Assembly: GCF_023702715.1 (NCBI RefSeq)
Contig: NZ_CP098480.1
Coordinates: 868,001 to 932,000 of the forward strand
Direction: 5' to 3'
Source of the DNA: Acinetobacter sp. C32I
Lineage (GTDB): Bacteria; Pseudomonadota; Gammaproteobacteria; Pseudomonadales; Moraxellaceae
DNA: 64,000 nt
Under the pieces are notes generated by a model. It searched no databases and was not told the origin of the DNA. It saw only the letters and a list, made by a program, of their open reading frames with translations. Positions 6,873 to 15,822 of the stretch are shown piece by piece. A program made the position numbers and the translations under genes. The stretch's first letter is position 1. Each line of letters starts with the position of its first letter.

Positions 6873-8279
6873 CTAATCAATCTTTATAAAATGAAGTACT
6901 TCATTTGGGTGAATGGGTTGCTCTGCAAATGGGACAATCACAATACAATTTGCAGTAAGAAAAGGTTCTACCTGATATGTGTGCTGTTGTTCAATGATCT
7001 CTAATGAATATTGACCATCATCTTGCAACTGATATTTACCCCATAACAATTTTCTCTTATTTTGATCAGTTTCAATTTTTTGTTTGACACGACCTTTTAT
7101 AAATATTTTGTTGAGAAAATCGGGATCATGTTTATTTAAAATATACTTCACCATGAAATGCATGAGTAAGGCTATATCTTGTATATCACCAGGTAAATTA
7201 ATGATCGTCGTCTTATCTTCTGTAATGATGACTTTTAAGCCTTTATGGTTACCCTGATCATCGTATAGTTGAACCGTTTCACGTATAGGAGGTGTTCTAG
7301 GCATACTTCTAATGATGCTCATTTCATTAGCAGGGATAGAACGTGTTTGGAAATTTGAGGTCATACTGCCAGGATCAAAGGCAGTAAGTCTACCAATTGA
7401 AAATACTGAACCACCAATGTCCTTATGCGAACATAGAATCATCACATCAAAATTAGGAATATGATCTTCAAAAAATTGATTATAATCGGTCCAATTTGTT
7501 GTTAATGTATCATCTAAAGTAGGATCTTCCTCCTTCTTAAGACTATTAAATGCGGAATCATGGCGCTGTGGTTTAAGCAGTTTTATCTCGATCTGTTTAT
7601 AGCCCCACGTTTTCAATAAGTCTTTAACATATAAGCTTTCTTCACAAAGTGTATGCTCGTCGTCAAAGCTATGCATACTAACAATGAGAATTCGTGGATC
7701 TCTATAAATTGTCAGTTGTTTAATTCCAGCGCGTCTTAGCACAATCAATTTTTCTGGTGAGATTTTCTCATTTTTAGCTAAGATCAGATCACTTTGTTTA
7801 ATTACGCTTCCTTGCTGGATGACGCCTTGCATTACAGATATTGGCGATATAATTTTTTTATTATCGTAATCAGAAACATCTAAACGCTCATCGTCTTCTG
7901 GAATAATGGCATCAACAGATTCCGGTAATTCTGTATATTGTGGAATTTTGAGTAGATTTTTACCTCTTAGATCCAGTTTATATGGGTTCACTGATCGATA
8001 GAGTTGCGGCCCCCAGAAGTATAAACGATCAATTAATACAGGATGTTGTTTACTTGCAGTTTGAGTTGATTCTGAATTAATTGACCAGCCTGTGTATGCT
8101 GATAAGTGATGGGGTGGATAATTCTGTAAGGCATGAACATCATGAGCATTCACTTGATTAAGTGCGGATTCTAAGTCTACAGTATCCTTTAACTCACCTA
8201 TAGGAAGTTGCATAAAGAGGCGATAGTAAATTGTAGTAAGATCGTAGGGGAGTTTTTCTGGTACTGGAAGTTTGCGCAT
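6873..8279 (-). CDS. Degenerate MoeA-like protein (molybdopterin molybdenumtransferase fold)
   Basis: This 468-residue protein follows the MoeA plan: an N-terminal helical part, then VDAIIPEDDE (compare MoeA DAVVP.E). Next come ISVMQGVIQQGSVIKQSDLILAKNEKISPEKL...AGIKQLTIYRDPRILIVS (compare the 'G..LL..G..L.p..i.lLas.Gi..v.V..rP.V.i.sTGdE' block). A C-terminal half ends in beta strands. But the substrate loop usually written SGGVSVGDYD reads SHKDIGGSVFSIGR, and the GLPGNP element reads NLPGDIQD. So it may have lost molybdate insertion and taken another role. It lies 103 bp downstream of an RDD membrane protein on the same strand. Confidence 0.55.
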   Translation of the reverse strand: MRKLPVPEKLPYDLTTIYYRLFMQLPIGELKDTVDLESALNQVNAHDVHALQNYPPHHLSAYTGWSINSESTQTASKQHPVLIDRLYFWGPQLYRSVNPYKLDLRGKNLLKIPQYTELPESVDAIIPEDDERLDVSDYDNKKIISPISVMQGVIQQGSVIKQSDLILAKNEKISPEKLIVLRRAGIKQLTIYRDPRILIVSMHSFDDEHTLCEESLYVKDLLKTWGYKQIEIKLLKPQRHDSAFNSLKKEEDPTLDDTLTTNWTDYNQFFEDHIPNFDVMILCSHKDIGGSVFSIGRLTAFDPGSMTSNFQTRSIPANEMSIIRSMPRTPPIRETVQLYDDQGNHKGLKVIITEDKTTIINLPGDIQDIALLMHFMVKYILNKHDPDFLNKIFIKGRVKQKIETDQNKRKLLWGKYQLQDDGQYSLEIIEQQHTYQVEPFLTANCIVIVPFAEQPIHPNEVLHFIKID

Positions 8280-8382
8280 AAATATATAAGTCCAAGAGAT
8301 AACTCTAATTCGAGATACCTCTTTAAATTAATAATGAATCAGAAATTAAAAAGAAGAAAAGGTTATCTAAGCTTTAAAAAAG

Positions 8383-8997
8383 TTAATGGTTAGCAGTAAT
8401 ACTGTTAAGAGAGGTAGTGATTTCTTTGTTTTCATACTGCTTTTTAATAACTACCGTACCCGCCATAAAGTCATGAATAGCCCGTTTCCTTTTATTAAAA
8501 AGTAAAGTGATAAATTCACTCCACCACCAAACTTGACTCAATGTGCTGACTAAACTATACCAAGCAGGATATAGCAGTAAAATATATTTCGCTCGGTCAG
8601 TGAATCCCGCATTTAAATAAATTGTGGGGTCAGCATGCTTCAGTGCGATAAGTTGAGCAATAACAGTAAGAAGAGAAAATCCTATGTCAATGGAAGATCT
8701 TATTAAAGCTTGTTTCAGGCTAATTTTACTTCCATTAGGGCAAGTTATTTTTATCTTAATAGCCATTTTTCCAAGAGTAGCACCAAATCGATAATGAAAA
8801 TAAATAACGTAAACAGAGAATAATACCGCAGAAATCACTAGCGTTATCATTGAACTGATAATAGATATGCTTTGGGTGTGATGCGCGATAACCATAAAAG
8901 GAATCAATATTAATGAATCAATAATAGCGGCAGCTAAACGTTTCCAAAATCCCGCATAGACTTTTTCGTTGTCTACTTCAGTCGGTAGAAATTCCAT
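8383..8997 (-). CDS. RDD-family membrane protein
   Basis: A 204-residue inner-membrane protein with about four hydrophobic segments. The RDD signature is visible: Arg and Asp in GFWKRLAAAIIDSLIL (first helix), GATLGKMAIKIKI after the second helix, and KRKRAIHDFMAGTVVI near the end. Some RDD proteins are linked to ion or solute exchange, but the role here is unknown. It is upstream of, and possibly cotranscribed with, the MoeA-like gene. Confidence 0.8.
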   Translation of the reverse strand: MEFLPTEVDNEKVYAGFWKRLAAAIIDSLILIPFMVIAHHTQSISIISSMITLVISAVLFSVYVIYFHYRFGATLGKMAIKIKITCPNGSKISLKQALIRSSIDIGFSLLTVIAQLIALKHADPTIYLNAGFTDRAKYILLLYPAWYSLVSTLSQVWWWSEFITLLFNKRKRAIHDFMAGTVVIKKQYENKEITTSLNSITANH

Positions 8998-9108
8998 TAT
9001 TCCCTCAAAAATATATTATGAATTATTAAAATTTAAGATGAATAATTTTAAGTAAATTAAGCATTTTGAACAATCTTAATTTTATGTAAATAAAAAGAAT
9101 ATTGATAT

Positions 9109-9134
9109 AAAAACCGCTCAACAGAGCGGTTTTA
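9109..9134 (-). terminator. Terminator after the dehydrogenase gene
   Basis: AAACCGCTC / GAGCGGTTT stem with a 4-nt loop, followed on the minus strand by T-rich sequence. Confidence 0.75.
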
Positions 9135-9168
9135 ACATTTTAAAAAGGATTTTAACGCTAAAATTTTC

Positions 9169-10041
9169 TTATTTCAGCGTAATTTTACTCCAAGATTCAT
9201 ACATTTTAACGGCTGCGGAGAAGTCACTATCAGGTTCAGCAGTTAAATTCGCTGCTTGAATCAAGCTTTGCGTTAACGACAAAATCGGAGCAGGGAGCTT
9301 GGCATCCTTGACGAGATCAAGCGCAATACCTGTATCTTTCGCAAGTAATGGCAGACCAAATGTCACTGGAAACTCACGGCTAAGAACACGTTGTGGGAAA
9401 ATGGTTTCGGTAACCAGACTTTTGCCGCTAGAAGCATTAATACAGTTCAGTGCGGCATCCAGATTGACACCATGTGCTTTTAAGGTACTAAAACCTTCGG
9501 CAACAGACCATAAATTCACAGCGAGCAACATATTGTTAATGGCTTTTACCGCAAAGCCAGCACCAGATTCACCCACATGCTGAATCAATTTACCGACGGC
9601 TGCCATTGCAGGGTAAGCACGTTCAAAAGCATTGACATCGCCGCCAACCATGACGGTTAAGGTTGCATTTTCAGCGCCAACCGTTTGCCCACTGACGGGT
9701 GCATCCAAAAAGTCCACATTTTGAGCTTTTAATTTCTCAGCCAGACGGCGTGCCGCTTCAGGCACACCACTGGTGCAGTCAATCCAGATCGAGCCTGACT
9801 TAATTTCAATACCTTCGATTAATGCTTCAACATCATCGCTAGTCGGTAAACAAGAAAAGATGATATCGGCCTGAACCGCTTGAGCAAGTTCAACGGCTTG
9901 AGTTCCATATTCTGTTGCATGCTGTTCTGCTTTACTAAAATTTCGATTCCAGACAAAAACGTTTTCGAAATATTTAGGAAGATGCGCCGCCATACGATAG
10001 CCCATAGCGCCTAAACCAATGAATGCAACAGATTGAGTCAT
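9169..10041 (-). CDS. 3-hydroxyisobutyrate dehydrogenase-family oxidoreductase
   Basis: A 290-residue NAD(P)-dependent beta-hydroxyacid dehydrogenase. The Rossmann motif is GLGAMG (residues 9-14). The family substrate motif is [22 protein letters not shown] (from 113), and the catalytic Lys166 lies in [13 protein letters not shown]. The substrate could be 3-hydroxyisobutyrate, tartronate semialdehyde or glyoxylate/succinate semialdehyde; sequence alone cannot decide. It starts 3 bp after the PHA-synthase-like hydrolase gene, so the two are cotranscribed. Confidence 0.85.
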   Translation of the reverse strand: MTQSVAFIGLGAMGYRMAAHLPKYFENVFVWNRNFSKAEQHATEYGTQAVELAQAVQADIIFSCLPTSDDVEALIEGIEIKSGSIWIDCTSGVPEAARRLAEKLKAQNVDFLDAPVSGQTVGAENATLTVMVGGDVNAFERAYPAMAAVGKLIQHVGESGAGFAVKAINNMLLAVNLWSVAEGFSTLKAHGVNLDAALNCINASSGKSLVTETIFPQRVLSREFPVTFGLPLLAKDTGIALDLVKDAKLPAPILSLTQSLIQAANLTAEPDSDFSAAVKMYESWSKITLK

Positions 10042-10044
10042 ACT

Positions 10045-11148
10045 TTACCTTTTTATTTGTGTCGATCGTTCGGCTAACCATGTCGCCAGTGTTGGCCAGA
10101 ACTCAATGGAACTGTTTTGACTGGACATTAAACCTAAGTGCCCGCCAGGGATAAGAGTAAACGTGACATCTTGGCTGCTTGTCAACTGGGTCAGTGGGAA
10201 GGCGGACTCAGAAGTGACCAGTTGATCGCCTTTACCTGCGCCCACGAATAGTGAGCAATTGATGTTTTTGAGTTCAATAGTTTTGTTCTTGAGCTGAATT
10301 GCGCCATTTTTTAAAGGGTTCTGCAACCAGACATTAAATAGCATGTCCTGATTCACACCACCCGGATAATCAATCATGTTATTTAAGAAGTGGCTAAGCG
10401 TCGCATCTTCTTGTACCAACTTTAGATTATCCAAGTTTTTCAATAATTGAACATTGCCATCAATCCAGCCTTTAGGGTCTAACAGCTTGAATCCAAGCGA
10501 GTTTAGAAAGCCAGGTGAATGAATCATTAACTTCGGTAAACGGTTATAGATGTAATCTTTAATGGTGGGGTTGCGGTTGGTCAGATAAGCCAAAGTTTTA
10601 TATAACTTGCCAATATAACCTGAAGCATAGCTGTCGATTGGGCTACCTAACACCACAAGATTTTTCACTACACTCGGTTGATGGCGTGCGGTATAAAGCG
10701 TGACGAAAATCCCCGCCATACTCCAACCATGCAGTGAAATTTTTTCAGATTTGGAGTGCTGCTGAATGGCTTCAATACATTTTGGAATAAACTTATCAAT
10801 AAAAGATAAGAAGTTTATTTGATAATTTTTATAAGTCAGTTTACCCCAATCAATCAGATAAACATCAAAACCGCTTTCCTGAAAGTGTTTGACCAATGAA
10901 CGGTAAGGATACAGGTCATAGATATCCATATTAATCGCTAACGGTGCAACGAATACCAGTGGTTCTTTATAACGTTTGTTCTCCGAAGCGTAGAAACGGA
11001 CACGGGTTTGTTTAAATTGAGCAATCACTTGATAGGGTGTTGATTGAGACAAAACCAGTTTGTCGGCATCGAAGACACGCATAGCCAGATGTTTAAAATT
11101 TATTTTTTGCTGTTCCACAAGCGATTTCATCTTAGAAAGTCTCATCAT
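10045..11148 (-). CDS. PHA-synthase-like alpha/beta hydrolase with Ser nucleophile
   Basis: The 367-residue protein resembles class III poly(3-hydroxyalkanoate) synthase (PhaC): VFVAPLAINMDIYDLYPYRSLVKHF, then FDVYLIDWG, then the nucleophile elbow HGWSMAG. Asp308 (VGAGKGDQLVT) and His337 (PGGHLGL) complete the triad. True synthases carry Cys in G-x-C-x-G; here Ser143 takes that place, which favours hydrolase (depolymerase or esterase) chemistry. No phaE, phaB or phasin gene is near. It heads a two-gene unit with the hydroxyacid dehydrogenase. The start is ambiguous (ATG ATG at the 5' end, another ATG six codons in). Confidence 0.75.
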   Translation of the reverse strand: MMRLSKMKSLVEQQKINFKHLAMRVFDADKLVLSQSTPYQVIAQFKQTRVRFYASENKRYKEPLVFVAPLAINMDIYDLYPYRSLVKHFQESGFDVYLIDWGKLTYKNYQINFLSFIDKFIPKCIEAIQQHSKSEKISLHGWSMAGIFVTLYTARHQPSVVKNLVVLGSPIDSYASGYIGKLYKTLAYLTNRNPTIKDYIYNRLPKLMIHSPGFLNSLGFKLLDPKGWIDGNVQLLKNLDNLKLVQEDATLSHFLNNMIDYPGGVNQDMLFNVWLQNPLKNGAIQLKNKTIELKNINCSLFVGAGKGDQLVTSESAFPLTQLTSSQDVTFTLIPGGHLGLMSSQNSSIEFWPTLATWLAERSTQIKR

Positions 11149-11265
11149 GAGTCAAGATTGCACGAAGTCTAAGCGATAATTTCATCTTATGCCTTGACCT
11201 TAAATACCTTAGGCGCTCAAAATATTGGCACATTTCGACATTATGATCATAAGGCATACAGAACG

Positions 11266-12453
11266 ATGAATCCAAGCGATGATTTAGAATACCAATTAGA
11301 AACACTGGCAATTCGCACAGGGCATGATCGTACCTCTGAAGGTGAGCATAGTGAGCCAATCTTTCTGACCTCATCATTTGTGTGCGAAAGTGCGGCTGAT
11401 GCTGCAGCAAAATTTTCGGGGCAAATTGCAGGCAATACTTATTCACGTTATACCAATCCAACCGTACAGGCTTTTGAAAAACGTTTAGCTGTTTTGGATG
11501 GCGCAGAGCGTGCAGTCGCGACCAGTTCTGGTATGGCTGCGGTACATGCAATGTGTATGGCCTATTTAAAAGCAGGCGACCATGTCATTTGTTCTCGTGC
11601 GGTATTCGGTTCAATCATTGCTTTATTTGAAAAATATGTCGCGAAATTTGCCGTTGAAGTGACTTTTGTCGATTTAGATGATCTTGAAGGCTGGAAACAG
11701 GCGGTTCGTCCAAACACGCGTATTCTCTTTATTGAAACGCCGTCAAATCCATTGGCACAAGTGGGTGATATGCAGGCCATTGCAGATATCGCCCATGCCA
11801 ATGGTGCTTTATTTGCAGTCGATAACTGCTTCTGTACGCCAGTATTACAGCAACCGATTAAGTTTGGTGCGGATTTAGTGCTTTATTCAGCAACCAAGTA
11901 TATCGATGGTCAAGGTCGTGCGCTTGGAGGTGCAGTTGTCGGAAAACATGACCTACTCGAAGAAGTAAATGGTGTGATTCGTACTCTGGGTAACTCGATG
12001 AGCCCATTTAATGCATGGATTTTCTTGAAAGGCTTGGAAACACTGAGCATTCGTATGAAAGCGCATTGTGAAAGTGCACAAAAATTGGCGGAATGGCTAC
12101 ATCAACACGAAAAAGTTGAAAAAGTGTATTACGCTGGTTTAGCTGATCATCCTGGGCATGAGTTGGCGAAAAAACAACAAAAAGGTTTTGGTGGTGTTGT
12201 ATCTTTTGTGGTGAAAGGCCAACGTGAAGGTGCATGGACCGTGATCGATAACACCCGTTTCTTGTCGATTACCAGTAATCTAGGTGATGTTAAGTCAACA
12301 ATTACGCATCCAGCAACGACCTCGCATGGTAGAATGTCGGCCGAAGCTAAACAAGCTGCAGGAATTGAAGAAGGTTTGATTCGTGTGTCTGTTGGTTTAG
12401 AAGACATTGATGATATTATTCGCGACATATCACGCGGTTTAGATTTAATTTAA
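11266..12453 (+). CDS. metZ: O-succinylhomoserine sulfhydrylase
   Basis: A 395-residue PLP enzyme of the Cys/Met metabolism family, converting O-succinylhomoserine and sulfide to homocysteine in methionine synthesis. Markers: SRYTNPTVQAFEKRLA, ATSSGMAAV, and the PLP lysine (Lys211) in YSATKYIDGQGR; the GNSMSPFNAW stretch fits MetZ. The frame is open from a TTG at 11194, but family proteins begin near the ATG at 11266 (MNPSDDLEYQLET), which has AAGG 11 bp upstream. Divergent from the PHA-synthase-like gene; ybaB follows 12 bp on. Confidence 0.9.
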   Translation: MNPSDDLEYQLETLAIRTGHDRTSEGEHSEPIFLTSSFVCESAADAAAKFSGQIAGNTYSRYTNPTVQAFEKRLAVLDGAERAVATSSGMAAVHAMCMAYLKAGDHVICSRAVFGSIIALFEKYVAKFAVEVTFVDLDDLEGWKQAVRPNTRILFIETPSNPLAQVGDMQAIADIAHANGALFAVDNCFCTPVLQQPIKFGADLVLYSATKYIDGQGRALGGAVVGKHDLLEEVNGVIRTLGNSMSPFNAWIFLKGLETLSIRMKAHCESAQKLAEWLHQHEKVEKVYYAGLADHPGHELAKKQQKGFGGVVSFVVKGQREGAWTVIDNTRFLSITSNLGDVKSTITHPATTSHGRMSAEAKQAAGIEEGLIRVSVGLEDIDDIIRDISRGLDLI

Positions 12454-12465
12454 CGAGAGAAACTT

Positions 12466-12795
12466 ATGAACATTAATATGCTCATGCAGCAAGCTCAGCG
12501 CATGCAAAAAGATATGGAATCAAATCTTAAAAAAGCCAAAGAAGAGCTTGCAAAAACTGAAGTACATGCGGAAGCAGGCGGTGGTTTAGTTAAAGTAACC
12601 ATGACTTGCCGTAATGTGGTTAAGCGTATCGAAATTAGTCCTGATTTATTACAAGACGAAGCAGATATGATTGAAGATTTGATTGCTGCTGCAATGAATG
12701 ATGCTGCACGTCAAGCAGAAGCCATTTCTGAAGAGAAGTTAAAAGGTGCGAACACTGGTATGGGCTTGCCACCTGGCTTATCTGGTTTATTTTAA
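12466..12795 (+). CDS. ybaB: YbaB/EbfC nucleoid-associated protein
   Basis: A 109-residue DNA-binding protein of the YbaB/EbfC family, a small tweezer-shaped dimer that coats DNA. Typical features are the N-terminal helix [16 protein letters not shown], the [21 protein letters not shown] core, and the Gly/Pro-rich tail [12 protein letters not shown]. In many bacteria ybaB sits directly before recR, as here. The start is preceded by GAGAGAAA. Confidence 0.92.
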   Translation: MNINMLMQQAQRMQKDMESNLKKAKEELAKTEVHAEAGGGLVKVTMTCRNVVKRIEISPDLLQDEADMIEDLIAAAMNDAARQAEAISEEKLKGANTGMGLPPGLSGLF

Positions 12796-12796
12796 A

Positions 12797-12880
12797 TCCC
12801 TCCCAGCCTCCCTTTTTTAAAGGGAGGAGTACCCCTCTTTATTAAAGATGGGTGAGGAGCGGTTGTAGCTCCGCAAGGGA
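12797..12880 (+). repeat. Purine/pyrimidine-rich hairpin repeat between ybaB and recR
   Basis: CCTCCCTT / AAGGGAGG forms a strong hairpin at 12809-12830. A second, weaker CCCCTCTTTA...AAGATGGGT follows. From memory such CCCTCCC-type hairpins recur between Acinetobacter genes; they can act as terminators or attenuators. This copy lies inside the ybaB-recR unit. Confidence 0.45.
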
Positions 12881-12898
12881 GATTATGAGAGTTGATTT

Positions 12899-13495
12899 GT
12901 GTTTAGTGAACGATTTGAACAATTAGTTCAAGCATTACGTATATTGCCCAGTGTTGGTCCCAAATCAGCACAGCGTATGGCATTACATTTATTAATGAAA
13001 AACCGTGAAGGTGCTTTTGCCTTGTCGCATGCCTTGCATGAAGCATCGAGCCATATTCATGAATGCCAGATTTGTCACTCATTAACAGAAAATGAAATCT
13101 GTGATATCTGTGCTTCAGCAGAGCGTGATGAACAATTGTTATGTGTGGTTGAATCACCTGCCGATGTGATGGCAATTGAGCAGAGTGGCAGTTTTCGTGG
13201 GAAGTACCATGTTCTCGGTGGACACCTTTCTCCATTGGATGGTATTGGTCCAGAAGAGATTGGTATTCCTTATTTGATTCAGCGGCTCAGTGCGGGGCAA
13301 ATTCAAGAGGTGATTTTGGCAACCAATGCCACAGTAGAAGGTCAAGCAACCGCACATTATCTGGTTGAAGCGACAAAACATTTACCGATTCACATGACCC
13401 GAATTGCACAAGGTGTGCCACAAGGTGGTGAACTGGAATATGTAGATAGTCATACTTTAAGTCAAGCTGTACATAACCGTATGCGAATGAAATAA
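12899..13495 (+). CDS. recR: Recombination mediator RecR
   Basis: The 198-residue protein works with RecF and RecO to load RecA at gaps. It has a helix-hairpin-helix (LPSVGPKSAQRMALHLL, residues 16-32), a four-Cys zinc site (Cys56, 59, 68, 71) and a Toprim domain from about residue 79. The GTG start at 12899 follows a GAGAG motif. Length is normal for the family. Confidence 0.95.
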   Translation: MFSERFEQLVQALRILPSVGPKSAQRMALHLLMKNREGAFALSHALHEASSHIHECQICHSLTENEICDICASAERDEQLLCVVESPADVMAIEQSGSFRGKYHVLGGHLSPLDGIGPEEIGIPYLIQRLSAGQIQEVILATNATVEGQATAHYLVEATKHLPIHMTRIAQGVPQGGELEYVDSHTLSQAVHNRMRMK

Positions 13496-13780
13496 TAGCT
13501 TTCATTCGCATTTATATATATTTATATTAAATTCATGCTGTTAATTTAAACAAATAATTAAATTTTACATATTGTCTAACATTATCGTAGATCTATTTAT
13601 TGTGATTTGTGGCACTATTGACGGGCGAAAAGGATTTTCGTTTTTTGATGAATGGAAGAGGAGTAATTTCATGTCTTGCATGTGGAATACCAATTAATTT
13701 TTTGTATTTTTCAGTTGAGCAATGACTGGCATTGGGCAGTTTTATTGCACATGGTTCTTTATTATTTTACTTGAGCACAC
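13496..13780. other. Intergenic with two tiny overlapping ORFs
   Basis: AAGAGGAG (13656-13663) is a strong ribosome site for an ATG at 13671, which encodes only eight residues (MSCMWNTN). An overlapping 25-codon frame begins at ATG 13648 (MNGRGVISCLACGIPINF...) and ends at 13725. Either could be a leader peptide ahead of rnd; neither is proven. Confidence 0.3.
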
Positions 13781-14923
13781 ATGTTTCAGTTTATCCAACA
13801 GCAACAAGATTTAGCTGTTCTCCTCAAGCAGATGGAACAGTGTTCTGTCTACGCCCTTGATACCGAATTTATTAAGGTCGATACCTTATATCCTAAACTT
13901 GGTGTTTGCCAAATCAATTTGAATGGTCAGATTCTGTTGCTTGATGGCGCAGCATTAGATCTCAGCAATTTTTGGCCTAAGATTTTTGCGGCGCAACAGA
14001 ATATTTTTCATGCCTGTGGTGAAGATATTGATCTGATCTATCATTATGCTGACCAAAAACCATTAAATAATGTATTCGATACCCAAGTTGCTTTGGCATT
14101 TCTAGGACATGGACTTCAAGTCAGTTATCAAAATGCGCTTAAGACCTGTTTGAATATTGAGATTGAAAAAGATCAGACCCGTTCGGACTGGCTTGCTAGA
14201 CCACTAACGCAAGAGCAGATGTGCTATGCGGCAAATGATGTGATCTATTTAAGTAAACTTGCAGATGCACTGAAAACAGATCTAAAAGCAAAAGGGCTGT
14301 ATCAATACGTATTGGAAGATTGTCAAAATCTTACCAAAGAGATTGCCATGGAAACACCACTGGCAGAGTTGTACACTGATATTGGTAATTATCGACATTC
14401 ACGCCGTGAACTGATGCAGTTACAACAACTCAGTATTTGGCGAGAGCAGATTACCAAGGCGTTGAATCAGCCGCGTAGCTTTATTCTGAGAAACTCCACC
14501 ATGATTGATTTGGTGGAAAAGAATCCTCGCAATAATTTCCAGCTGGCACGAATTAAAGATATTCGTCCGCACATTATACGTGAACATGGCAAAATGATTC
14601 TTGATTTACTCAAGTTCTTACCGCCAGAAGACGAATGGCCATTACGTATGGCTAAGCCGATCAAGAGTAATTCTAAAGAAGTTGCACCTAAAATTGATGC
14701 GTTGATTGAAAGTGTGGTCCTAAAAACTGGAATACCGAAAGAAGTATTACTACGTAAGAAATGGATGAATGCGATCTATGAACATGTGGTCTTTCATTTA
14801 GATGAGCAGTCCTTACCGAGTTATTTAATGGGTTGGCGCTATGACATTCTGACGCAACCATTGATTGCATTATTAAAAGAAGATATTGAATATCTTTCCA
14901 CACAAATGAAAGTGGTACGATAA
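13781..14923 (+). CDS. rnd: Ribonuclease D
   Basis: A 380-residue 3'-5' exoribonuclease for tRNA 3' maturation. The DEDDy exonuclease residues are Asp27 and Glu29 (ALDTEF), Asp82 (HACGEDIDLI), Tyr149 and Asp153 (YAANDVIYL). An HRDC domain follows at about residues 210-290 (IWREQITKALNQPRSFILRN). Length is usual. The gene ends at a terminator. Confidence 0.93.
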   Translation: MFQFIQQQQDLAVLLKQMEQCSVYALDTEFIKVDTLYPKLGVCQINLNGQILLLDGAALDLSNFWPKIFAAQQNIFHACGEDIDLIYHYADQKPLNNVFDTQVALAFLGHGLQVSYQNALKTCLNIEIEKDQTRSDWLARPLTQEQMCYAANDVIYLSKLADALKTDLKAKGLYQYVLEDCQNLTKEIAMETPLAELYTDIGNYRHSRRELMQLQQLSIWREQITKALNQPRSFILRNSTMIDLVEKNPRNNFQLARIKDIRPHIIREHGKMILDLLKFLPPEDEWPLRMAKPIKSNSKEVAPKIDALIESVVLKTGIPKEVLLRKKWMNAIYEHVVFHLDEQSLPSYLMGWRYDILTQPLIALLKEDIEYLSTQMKVVR

Positions 14924-14929
14924 ACAGGA

Positions 14930-14959
14930 AAGAGTGAATCAATGATTCGCTCTTTTTTT
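14930..14959 (+). terminator. Terminator after rnd
   Basis: GAGTGAATCA / TGATTCGCTC stem (one G-T pair), followed by seven T residues. Confidence 0.8.
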
Positions 14960-15102
14960 ATTTTGACACATCGTTTTGTCTTTTCGTTTTGTACTTGCCA
15001 TTTAAACAGCGCAAAAACACGACTCCAGCGTTAACAATCGTTAATGTATCCATTTTTATTTTCATGTATGCTGTCTTTGATTGTTAATAGATGTGAGTAA
15101 AC

Positions 15103-15408
15103 ATGCACTGCGATATTTATAGATCGAGCAAAAAAGATGAAATGTATATGTATATTGCTCGTCCAAATTATCCTGATGACAAGGAACAAGAAAACCCATT
15201 TGAAGGTGTTCCAGAAACAGTTCTACAAGCATTCGGCAAAGCGACCTTTGTCATGCATTTAGAACTTCATAATGAGCGTAAACTTGCACGTGCTAACGTT
15301 TTACATGTGTTAGATTCATTAAATACCAAAGGCTTTTTTATTCAGATGCCACCAGAAGGATTAATTAATCCGAATGCGGTAGAACCAGAGGGCTTACGTG
15401 GTGCTTGA
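15103..15408 (+). CDS. YcgL-domain protein
   Basis: A 101-residue YcgL-family protein (COG3100), beginning [19 protein letters not shown] and with [28 protein letters not shown], both highly characteristic. Biochemical role unknown. The family often lies next to rnd, as here. It overlaps the following membrane-protein gene by 11 bp, suggesting translational coupling. Confidence 0.88.
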   Translation: MHCDIYRSSKKDEMYMYIARPNYPDDKEQENPFEGVPETVLQAFGKATFVMHLELHNERKLARANVLHVLDSLNTKGFFIQMPPEGLINPNAVEPEGLRGA

Positions 15409-15787
15409 GACTTTAACAGCGATATGGTCTAACATTCTTTCGGTTCTGGATCAATTTCCAGAAGAAAATGTTGCGATCATTGTTTATGTTACAGGGACGC
15501 TCATTGCATTGTGGTGTTGGTATCGTTTGATGTCACGCCTACCCAATCCAATTGGTGGCATCCTCTGGATTGTCGCTTTTGCCGTTCTTGCGACTCCAAC
15601 AATTTCAGAAGGTCCAAACTCGGCCTTAGCACCAGCCATTTTTGGTTTGCTTTTTGGTGTCCTCACCAAAGAACATGTCTTAGTCTGGTCTAACTTATCA
15701 TTGATTTTATTTGTCATTGGTACGGGGTTACTGATCGGCTTCTGCTGGTCAAAATACACTGCAAATAAAACTGCACGTTCAGTTTAG
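15398..15787 (+). CDS. Hypothetical small membrane protein
   Basis: A 129-residue protein with three to four hydrophobic helices (about residues 24-42, 50-66, 75-90 and 96-115), with no motif I recognise. It begins at a GTG inside the 3' end of the YcgL gene (11-bp overlap) and lies 35 bp before the MoxR gene. It is therefore likely cotranscribed with both. Confidence 0.7.
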   Translation: MVLETLTAIWSNILSVLDQFPEENVAIIVYVTGTLIALWCWYRLMSRLPNPIGGILWIVAFAVLATPTISEGPNSALAPAIFGLLFGVLTKEHVLVWSNLSLILFVIGTGLLIGFCWSKYTANKTARSV

Positions 15788-15822
15788 ATACGATGTTAAA
15801 TATAGAAAAATAAGGTTTTAAA

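Noticed and set aside
8208..8393. Plus-strand frame between the MoeA-like and RDD genes
   Set aside because: Antisense to the MoeA-like start, no ribosome site, low-complexity basic product.
11132..11551. Minus-strand 139-codon frame beginning inside metZ
   Set aside because: Overlaps the well-supported metZ coding strand and encodes a His/Arg-rich product typical of shadow frames.
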